27,828 nucleotides of DNA, from assembly GCF_000003605.2 (NCBI RefSeq), contig NW_003116450.1, positions 767,717-795,544 on the forward strand, written 5' to 3'. The translations under genes and the position numbers were made by a program. Source of the stretch: Saccoglossus kowalevskii (Eukaryota > Hemichordata > Enteropneusta > Harrimaniidae). Within the stretch, counting starts at the first letter, position 1; the number at the start of each line of letters is the position of its first letter. Below the pieces are notes generated by a model that saw nothing but the letters and a program-made list of their open reading frames with translations, was not told where the DNA came from and searched no databases. Below, piece by piece: positions 20,930-27,828 of the stretch.

Positions 20930-20990
20930 TCACATGGTCTTGCCAACAAATGATGCAGAATTATGTATGCTACTATGGAAACCATCTCAG
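20930..20990 (+). CDS. Candidate penultimate exon of a plus-strand gene (61 nt)
   Basis: An acceptor (TTACTTGTTAATCTAATTTAG) at 20928-20929 and a donor (ATCTCAG then GTAACACC) at 20991 enclose an open frame reading HMVLPTNDAELCMLLWKPSQ in phase 0 at the donor. An in-frame TAA lies just upstream of the acceptor, so the frame must begin by splicing or at the ATG at 20934. It joins exon 21358-21429 across a 367-bp intron with a C-rich stretch. A second frame across the same two exons is also open (starting TWSCQQMMQN and ending NREIPQH), so the correct frame is not certain. The product is not recognised. It lies inside an intron of the minus-strand gene. Confidence 0.4.
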
Positions 20991-21357
20991 GTAACACCGG
21001 AAACCCCCAATCCCATCCCCACCCCACCCCACCTTAAATTTGTTCAGCTTGGTGAACATCAGAAATTTGCTGTTTTATTTTTATCTTACATATATCAATG
21101 GAATCATGTACCCCTATCAATCCTTGGGGGGAGGGGGGGTGTTATAATTTGAAATCTTGATTGGGATTTGGAATATCTGTATTCTGTACCTTTCAGACTT
21201 TGGGTACATGCACAATCATGAGTCGTGCTTAATTTACTCCGCAGAATGTTTCTTAATATATATATATTGCTTCTCTATCATTTATTTCCGTCTCTTATAC
21301 TTTCTCAATTTCCTTGACATCTTTTTTTTTGCTTCGACATTTGCATGCCATCTATAG

Positions 21358-21429
21358 ATGCAACTGCCTGATGGAGATGAATATGACTGCATGCAGCACG
21401 CCATTATTACCCCCACCGATGAACCGTGA
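21358..21429 (+). CDS. Candidate terminal exon of a plus-strand gene
   Basis: A pyrimidine-rich stretch with CATCTATAG precedes ATG. The frame reads MQLPDGDEYDCMQHAIITP, then TDEP and a TGA stop. It is notably GC-richer and more acidic than its surroundings and has coding-like composition. Two ATTAAA sequences (21441-21446 and 21478-21483) follow, and then 21 A (21491-21511), which would suit a 3' end. It could alternatively start translation at its own ATG. The family is not recognised. Confidence 0.42.
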   Translation: MQLPDGDEYDCMQHAIITPTDEP

Positions 21430-21490
21430 GATACCGCAGCATTAAACCGACAAAAATAGAAAGTTGCTTTCAGAGTAATTAAATTTGTTC

Positions 21491-21511
21491 AAAAAAAAAA
21501 AAAAAAAAAAA
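21491..21511 (+). repeat. Genomic poly(A) tract after ATTAAA
   Basis: A run of 21 A lies eight bases after ATTAAA. It may mark a retroposed 3' end or simply be a homopolymer. Confidence 0.8.
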
Positions 21512-21575
21512 TTTCCTCTATCGCATCTCGCCTCTAATATACGTTGTATATATTCCCAAAGGCTTTGTCAGACAA

Positions 21576-21589
21576 GTTACCATGGTGAC
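21576..21589 (-). promoter_or_regulatory. RFX X-box-like site
   Basis: On the minus strand GTCACCATGGTAAC fits the X-box consensus GTHNCC-AT-RGNAAC at every position. RFX factors bind such sites in promoters of ciliary genes. An inverted CTCGCC / GGCGAG pair brackets the region (about 21526 and 21593), so it may be part of a repeat rather than a working promoter. Confidence 0.3.
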
Positions 21590-21680
21590 AAGGCGAGAAC
21601 ATGTTTACATAATAGTAGATTCAATTAATTTAATGTATATACCAAATATATAAGGCATTCCAGTGTATAATACAGCAGAC

Positions 21681-22117
21681 TATGTGTACATACTTAATTG
21701 GTCTTGAACAACTTATACCAGTATTAACATGTACATACTTAATTGGTCTTGAACAATTCATACCAGTATTAACATGTACATACTTAATTGGTCTTGAACA
21801 ATTCATACCAGTATTAACATGTACATACTTAATTGGTCTTGAACAATTCATAACAGTATTAACATGTACATACTTAATTGGTCTTGAACAATTCATACCA
21901 GTACTAACATGTACATACTTAATTGGTCTTGAACAATTCATACCAGTATTAACATGTACATACTTAATTGGTCTTGAACAATTCATACCAGTATTGACAA
22001 GTACATACTTAATTGGTCTTGAACAATTAATATTACCAGTATTAACATGTACATACTTAATTGTTCTTGACTTCACACCAGTATTAACATGTACTAAACT
22101 TAATTGGACTGGACAAC
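21681..22117 (+). repeat. 45-bp minisatellite, about 9.5 copies
   Basis: The unit begins ACATGTACATACTTAATTGG and continues through TCTTGAACAATTCATACCAG. Copies 1-7 keep 45 bp exactly; then come one of 48 bp (extra ATT-type insertion) and one of 42 bp, followed by a diverged partial copy. All lengths divide by three, so frames stay open on both strands (184 and 168 codons), with the plus reading CTYLIGLEQFIPVLT repeated. I regard both frames as by-products. Confidence 0.95.
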
Positions 22118-22880
22118 CGAGCTGCTCGACATGCATCTATGATAAAGTACAGTCTTTTTTTACTAAAACTACTTCACTTCATACCACAGGGTCCTTCTAT
22201 AACAGACAGACTCTTACTATGTACGGGTCCTACTGATTACTAGTTAAACGATTAAAAGAGAATTCCTGCAATGGCATAACGTACTAATTTGTTGTAAATA
22301 AGTTTTTAACATGCATGAACTTGTCCTTAATTATTTAATGACTGAAAATATTCCAAAACAGACATTTCTTATCATTATTCATTATCGTTAACTGCTGTAC
22401 ATTTCCAACCTGTTCATTAGGAACCAGGTTTGGCACTGATTTCAATGGTGCACGTTGTTATCACTTGTTATTATTATTATTATTAATATTGTGAGTTTAT
22501 TTACAAAACGATGTAATTGCCGTAATTGGTGTACCCTTGAAGCATGTGGTTGGTGGTATGTCACCATCGAATGTAACAAAATATAATAATAAATCACTGT
22601 GCCCGACACAATAATAGATTACATACTGAGTTGATATCATCATTGGTAAATGAAATCAAATTAAAATAAAAAAATGCCAGTTTTTGAAAAAATATTCGTT
22701 AAAAAAAAATGTTTCTTGTATCCCAATGCAAAATGCTCAATGCTTTTCCAAAGCATACACTGTACTTCACATACATGTATGTGCAAAATATTATACTTAA
22801 AACAAAAATATCATTTTCGCTTAAATATTATCCATAATGCACCTAAATTTATCCGTGGTATAAAGTGACCATGTGGTGCA
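22118..22880. other. Non-coding stretch
   Basis: AT-rich, with a short (ATT)n run at about 22470-22488. Short ORFs look like chance. Confidence 0.4.
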
Positions 22881-23112
22881 TATATGGTCATATAGAAATC
22901 AAAAAGGTCACATGTAAATCATAAAGGTCATATAAAAATCAAAAAGGTCACATGTAAATCATAAAGGTCATATGGAAATCATAAAGGTCATGTGAAAATC
23001 AAAAAGGTCACATGTAAATCATAAAGGGTCATATGAAAATCAAAAAGGTCACATGTAAATCATTAAGGTCATATGAAAATCAAAAAGGTCATATGTAAAT
23101 CATAAAGGGTTA
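22881..23112 (+). repeat. 20-bp minisatellite carrying AGGTCA in each unit
   Basis: Units alternate AAAAAGGTCACATGTAAATC and ATAAAGGTCATATGAAAATC, so the basic period is 20 bp and the dimer 40 bp. GGTCA falls at the same place in about ten successive units (one has an inserted G) and decays at the 3' end (AAAGGGTTATA). AGGTCA is the half-site of nuclear receptors. Confidence 0.92.
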
Positions 23113-23130
23113 TATTTAAATTAAGTCATA

Positions 23131-23510
23131 TTAAAGTCTCTTCGACTCCCTAGTATAGTCCTTCTGACTTCAGTCTAATCCATGCCACTCCCTAGTTCAG
23201 TCACTACGACCCCCTAGTCTAGTTTCTGTGACACCCTAATCTTGTCTCTGTTGACTCCTAGTCCAGTCACTGTGACTCCTAGTCTAGTCTCTATAACACC
23301 CTAGCATAGTCCCTGTTACTCCCTTGTCGAGTACTTTTGACCCCTTTAGTCTAGTTTCTGTAGTTCCCTACTCCTTCTCCAGTGACTCCCTAATCTAGTC
23401 CCTGTGACCCAATTCTAGTCCATGTGACCTCCTTCTCTCATCTCTGAGACTCCCTAGTTTAATTGCTATTACTTCCTTGTCTTGTCCCTGCGACTCTACT
23501 CTAGTTCCAT
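23131..23510 (+). repeat. 22-bp degenerate minisatellite, about 17 copies
   Basis: The consensus is close to CCCTAGTCTAGTCTCTGTGA plus CT. Units vary from 19 to 23 bp and are much diverged. It lies only a few bases after the AGGTCA array and is pyrimidine-rich on the plus strand. Confidence 0.85.
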
Positions 23511-23599
23511 ACATACACCTTACAATTACAATATTGACAAATTGCATTATGGAATATATATGTATATGAATAAATCAGGGTTTCAGTGGGGACACTCAC

Positions 23600-23607
23600 C
23601 TGGTGCT
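23600..23607 (-). CDS. Tentative 8-nt microexon
   Basis: On the minus strand a TACTAA branch-point-like sequence, TTTATTTTTGCTATAG and then AGCACCAG meet a consensus donor GTGAGTGTC. Eight bases (Ser, Thr and two bases of Arg) give the phase needed by exon 18403-18426. Using the AG two bases later would give a six-base exon that also fits. Both sites are good, but so short an exon may be accidental. Confidence 0.22.
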
Positions 23608-24400
23608 CTATAGCAAAAATAAATCATATTTTAGTAGTCGTATATAGTTTATATGTGCGCTTCTATCAGTGATGCACTTCTAATAGAGCAGGTAAGATTA
23701 ATAATACATGTTGCAAAAATCCTACGTTATTTATAAACCCATAATTTGTATTAACTATATGTACTATAGTAATATAAGCTATAAGTTGCCGTGGAACGAA
23801 CCGTGACTTATCCCTCCCATGTGTTCTATATTAAAAGAGGAAAGCAAGAAATAAAGGAGACATACTGGATAAGTTGGCGTTCCCAAAGGAATGAGTCTCC
23901 TAAACTAAAATTTAATATTGCAGGTTGTATTGTGTCGCAGGGCGATCAAAATATGCTACTATCAAGTCAATACAAAATATTTGCCTCGTATATGATACAT
24001 GTATATGCTATAACATAGATAAGTCACATCATAATCCCAAATGGAAAGATTTGAAAACTGAAGCTTAAAACTGAACAAGTTTTCTTTTCATACACACTTC
24101 AATAATCGCATTACAAACTACTCCAGCATAAAATAAGTTTCTTTACCGGTAATAGCTATTAAAGTTTATTTTTTCCAGAACCGAGATAAATTTAACAATA
24201 ATTCTGGTGAGCTTTTTTGATAACAATTTTCAATATTTGGTTTGTAATTTTATTTAGGAAGCAGGATTCTCTCATACTCGAGGGTTGGTATAAATGCATA
24301 GCTATGTATGGAATAAAGCCAGAGGGCACACGATATAATAAACCATTATTAATAGAGTCATGTATATACATAATGTGATTAATGTATGCCACTGTCATTA
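23608..24400. other. Non-coding stretch
   Basis: AT-rich. A plus-strand splice-like pair around 23668-23689 and the 75-codon frame at 23791-24018 have no further support. Confidence 0.35.
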
Positions 24401-24712
24401 AATTAATCATTTGATTCATCTTAAAATGTTTATTCAAACTTATGATTATTTAAGTATTTATAAAATTAATCATTTGATTCATCTTAAAATGTTTATTCAA
24501 ACTTATGATTATTTAAGTATTTATAAAATTAATCATTTGATTCATCTTAAAATGTTTATTCAAACTTATGATTATTTAAGTATTTATAAAATTAATCATT
24601 TGATTCATCTTAAAATGTTTATTCAAACTTATGACTATTTAAGTATGTATAAAATTAATTATTTGATTCATCTTAAAATGTTTATTCAAATTTATGATTA
24701 TTTAATTATTTC
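24401..24712 (+). repeat. 63-bp minisatellite, about 4.9 copies
   Basis: Units start AATTAATCATTTGATTCATC at 24401, 24464, 24527, 24590 and 24653, exactly 63 bp apart. The first three are identical, and the fourth and fifth carry point changes. As 63 divides by three, a 122-codon frame runs through (HLIHLKMFIQTYDYLSIYKI repeated), which is a by-product. Confidence 0.95.
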
Positions 24713-25879
24713 AATTGAAAAGCACATCCTATTATCATCATTATTATTTTCTTCCAAATACATATTTTTATTAGTATAAATTTTTAATTTTTTTTTAATT
24801 CTATGATTAATGAATTTTTTTATTTTACAAAACTTAAAAGATAGTTTTAATAATTATGTTATATAAGATGGTATATGGCACTTTCGTGAAACACTGAAAT
24901 ATATTATAATTATCTATTAACAACTCATAAATCTTATATATGGAAGTAACAGCGTCTCCTTGGCTGCATGACCACCTGAGGCATTCAACTTATATCGATA
25001 ATTCCCATTTTCAATGCATATATATCAAGTTATACATGATAAGAGAAGCAAGGTGGGAATAATGAAAATGGCATATTATTCCAAAATTCCTGTACAATCA
25101 ATCCTTTCTCCTAAAATAACTGTTTATAAATTAAGTAGTACCTAAACTGACAGTCAAAATAAACCAGTATTAACATGAACTTTGACATATTCTAGAACTG
25201 TTTAAACAGGCAAAATGATCTAAAACTTAAATTATTAGGGGATTCTCTGTTTTATAAGGGCTGTCCTGCTATCAGGGGTCCAAGGGTGCGACGGCCACCA
25301 TGCTTGTATTAATTTAAATAAAATTCTTCAAATACAAAGCTGGATTTGATGTCAAAATGGGAATTAGTGGAGTCGTAAATTTCATAAATTTTTCATGATC
25401 TTCATGACATAATAGTGGTACAACAATTGACATGTAATTATTGTCAAACCCAACATGTATTCAGCAGTGTTATGACATATAAGTTTCAATTTTGTGGGTT
25501 TTTTTTTCCATCCACATCCACTGACGCCATTCTATGATGTGTTTGGCAGGTAGATAATTTTTCCCGCTGAATGAGCATTCCACTCCCTATAGCTGCAAGG
25601 CAAATACATTAACTATCTAACCAAGCAGCTTACAATAGTACATTAATGAATTACTCATTCTGAGAATCCCTAGCTATTACTCAGGATAGTACCGGAGTAT
25701 TAATGATTAAAAACAAAAGAACATTTCACACATCCAATTTTAACGATTAATCATTTGTTTATGACATAATGTGTATTGAATAAATAATAGTGTATAGCAA
25801 ATTCCGAACGCCAGCAATTACCAGTTGTTATCATAAAAATCAATTAACAATAATACCACACTTACATTTTGTGTTTTAA
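24713..25879. other. Non-coding stretch
   Basis: Very AT-rich at first, then mixed. No exon, array or inverted-end element that I can support. Confidence 0.35.
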
Positions 25880-26048
25880 CTCTTTGAAGCTAGAAATTTT
25901 CCCGCCAAATTGTGGCGTAGCATTTTGCAAATTTTTATCTATTTTTTTGTTGTTAATTTTGGATTATATGAACATAATTTCTCATTGAAAAAATTTACAT
26001 AAGTTTATTTTGTGAATAAGTAACAAGTTGCTGTAGGCATTCACTGGG
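25880..26048. mobile_element. TTAA-flanked MITE, second diverged copy
   Basis: TTAA lies at 25876-25879 and at 26049-26052. The left end reads CTCTTTGAAGC and the right end GGCATTCACTGGG, diverged forms of the CCCTTTGAACGCC ends of the copy at 8078-8222. The interior (AAGTTTATTTTGTGAATAAG, TAACAAGTTGC) matches the 94-bp satellite unit. A second GTTCAAAGGTTAA end follows at 26055-26067. Confidence 0.55.
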
Positions 26049-26067
26049 TTAACAGTTCAAAGGTTAA

Positions 26068-26598
26068 ATAATAATACATACCAGGTAATGGCACAAGATT
26101 AAACATACTATTTCATTAATTATTTTCATCATATACATACGGTAGAGTGTTTTATAATTTAATTACCCAAAACAATCTGATCTAACCTTAAAATTAAAAA
26201 AACTTCACAGTTGAGCGATTTACATCAAAAGGACAAGGGTGATTTATACAAAAGTCTGAAAGAAGTCTCCCGCAACAGCTAAACGAGATGAATTATTGAT
26301 GAAGGACTAGAGGAAACTCATTATGATAATTATCTAAATTGTTCATACAGAACATTGATAAATATTTAACAACTACCGTAGTTATCTTTTCGCTCCAAAA
26401 TATTTATTATATTTCAAGTTAATTTTAAATAAATTCAGAATTGCTAGAATAACGTCAGTGGAAAATTTTTGTCGTTTTCACTAAAATTTAAAGTCTGCTA
26501 CATTTGTATGTTGTTGTAGTTTTCAGAAAAAAATAAAAATAAACTAAAGTCAAAAATACAACTCTTCTCATAGCCAAATAAATGATAACAAAACTCAC
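26068..26598. other. Non-coding stretch
   Basis: AT-rich sequence with no recognised feature. Confidence 0.35.
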
Positions 26599-26620
26599 TG
26601 ACTTCTTCATGTAAACGCTA
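26599..26620 (-). CDS. Tentative 22-nt microexon
   Basis: The minus strand shows AATATTATTTTCTAG, 22 bases, then AAGTCA and a good donor GTGAGTTTTG. The open phase reads SVYMKKS and ends in phase 0, which is what the 8-nt candidate at 23600 needs. The ATG inside could also be a start codon, making this a first coding exon. Support is limited to splice-site quality and phase. Confidence 0.22.
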
Positions 26621-27140
26621 CTAGAAAATAATATTTGTATAAAGAGAACTTAAAGTTGCTGACAGACTAATTGGATACATGGTGTATAAATGTAACTTGA
26701 CACTTTTTAAGTGAAAGCTTGCATGGACGCTCAATCTATGCTCAATCTATGACTACAACTACTCCCCTACAGTTCTATTACGCTAAAAATTGTCATGTCA
26801 ATGGCTATTGAGTCTGTCATAATAACTGATGAGAATCATGTGAATTCAGTAATGGTAACGAAGACCATTGACCTGAACAGATTATCGTCTAACAGCAGGT
26901 GGTAGAATGAAGTGCACTATTGAGTTCCCCTGCAACTGTAACACTTTCTAATACACTGGTTGTATTACAATATTTGTAGCATGATCGAGCGCATGTCTAT
27001 TTACCAGATTGCCAGGGTAACTACATTTTTTGTACTTTTATCTTTAATGAGTATTCAACCCAGTTTGATTGCAACCATTTTTCCTGACAACATTTCAGAG
27101 CAATATTTGACAAATCTATATGTAATATTTACTATAATTT
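26621..27140. other. Non-coding stretch
   Basis: There is an acceptor-like CAATATTTGTAG followed by CATGATCGAGCGCATGTC at about 26980 on the plus strand, and a GTAACTAC donor-like site at 27018. The 12-residue open piece (MIERMSIYQIAR) has no partner exon, so I do not call it. Confidence 0.3.
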
Positions 27141-27828
27141 GGCATTCAAAAGGTGACTTTGGCATTCAAAAGGTGACTTTGGCATTCAAAAGGTGACTTT
27201 GGCATTCAAAAGGTGACTTTGGCATTCAAAAGGTGACTTTGGCATTTAAATAGTGACTTTGGCATTCAAAAGGTGACTTTGGCATTCAAATAGTGACTTT
27301 GGCATTCAAATAGTGACTTTGGTATTTAAATAGTGACTTTGGCATTTAAATAGTGACTTTGGCATTCAAATAGTGACTTTGGCATTTAAATAGTGACTTT
27401 GGCATTTAAATAGTGACTTTGGCATTTAAATAGTGACTTTGGCATTCAAATAGTGACTTTGGCATTCAAAAGGTGACTTTGGCATTCAAAAGGTGACTTT
27501 GGCATTCAAAAGGTGACTTTGGCATTCAAAAGGTGACTTTGGCATTCAAAAGGTGACTTTGGCATTTAAATAGTGACTTTGGCATTCAAAAGGTGACTTT
27601 GGCATTCAAATAGTGACTTTGGCATTCAAATAGTGACTTTGGTATTTAAATAGTGACTTTGGCATTTAAATAGTGACTTTGGCATTCAATAGTGACTTTG
27701 GCATTTAAATAGTGACTTTGGCATTCAAATAGTGACTTTGGCATTTAAATAGTGACTTTGGCATTTAAATAGTGACTTTGGCATTTAAATAGTGACTTTG
27801 GCATTTAAATAGTGACTTTGGCATTCAA
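27141..27828 (+). repeat. 20-bp minisatellite with 320-bp higher-order structure
   Basis: About 34 copies of GGCATTCAAAAGGTGACTTT and its variants run off the right edge. Variants: A = CATTCAAAAGG, B = CATTCAAATAG, C = CATTTAAATAG, D = GTATTTAAATAG. The order is AAAAACABBDCBCCCB, then AAAAACABBDCB'CBCCCC, where B' lacks one base. So a 16-unit block was duplicated whole. It is non-coding, since 20 does not divide by three. Confidence 0.97.

Noticed and set aside
22881-23112. CRISPR-like regular spacing
   Set aside because: Units are contiguous and nearly identical throughout, with no unique spacers, and the sequence context is eukaryotic.
24411-24779. 122-codon repeat ORF
   Set aside because: A by-product of the 63-bp repeat. 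AT-rich, with no coding features outside the array.
25866-25889. 24-nt minus-strand exon candidate before GTAAGTGTGG
   Set aside because: It overlaps the end of the TTAA-flanked MITE and its acceptor region is GGCGGGAAAATTTCTAG, lacking pyrimidines.
26960-27196. 78-codon plus-strand ORF with a hydrophobic stretch
   Set aside because: It runs into the 20-bp repeat. The hydrophobic part is explained by T-rich sequence.

Overview
The window looks like intron-rich, AT-rich nuclear DNA of a marine invertebrate animal. The evidence is short exons with GT..AG borders separated by kilobases of non-coding DNA, many short terminal-inverted-repeat elements (MITEs), several unrelated tandem arrays, and a repeat with internal tandem modules, an ACGG-like tract and a terminal hairpin. 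That last structure resembles the 'pearl'/Helitron-like elements known from bivalves, so a mollusc or another lophotrochozoan is my best guess (inference). I see no prokaryotic gene organisation, no operon, no CRISPR array, no confident tRNA or rRNA gene and no long ORF. The longest ORFs are by-products of 45-bp and 63-bp repeats, whose lengths divide by three.

The main gene is on the minus strand and covers most of the window. Its best exons are 13220-13264, 10021-10110 and 377-537. They join in one open frame with matching phase (every junction is phase 2), and both ends of the gene lie outside the window. Possible extra pieces are an 18-nt microexon (1381-1398), a 24-nt microexon (18403-18426), two very short 5' candidates (23600-23607 and 26599-26620) and a partial exon at the left edge (1-37). 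The encoded segment is polar, basic and proline-rich, like a disordered linker. I do not recognise the protein.

A second, weaker gene model is on the plus strand inside a minus-strand intron: two exons (20930-20990 and 21358-21429) ending in a stop codon, then ATTAAA and a genomic poly(A) tract.

The rest is repeats. From about 1.9 to 8.3 kb there are CTGT..ACAG MITEs flanked by TA, a GTTGCCCTCA-ended element, two arrays built on a GGCCATTTTGAAT module, a 157-bp satellite, and a MITE flanked by TTAA that ends in CCCTTTGAACGCC-like sequence, which resembles piggyBac ends. A second copy of the first MITE lies inverted at 11.4 kb, and a related-looking one is at 15.4 kb. The last 9 kb hold six tandem arrays: 94-bp, 45-bp, 20-bp (with AGGTCA), 22-bp, 63-bp, and a second 20-bp array at the right edge that has a 320-bp higher-order structure. 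The 94-bp array, and perhaps the right-edge 20-bp array, appear to have grown from the end of the TTAA-flanked MITE.
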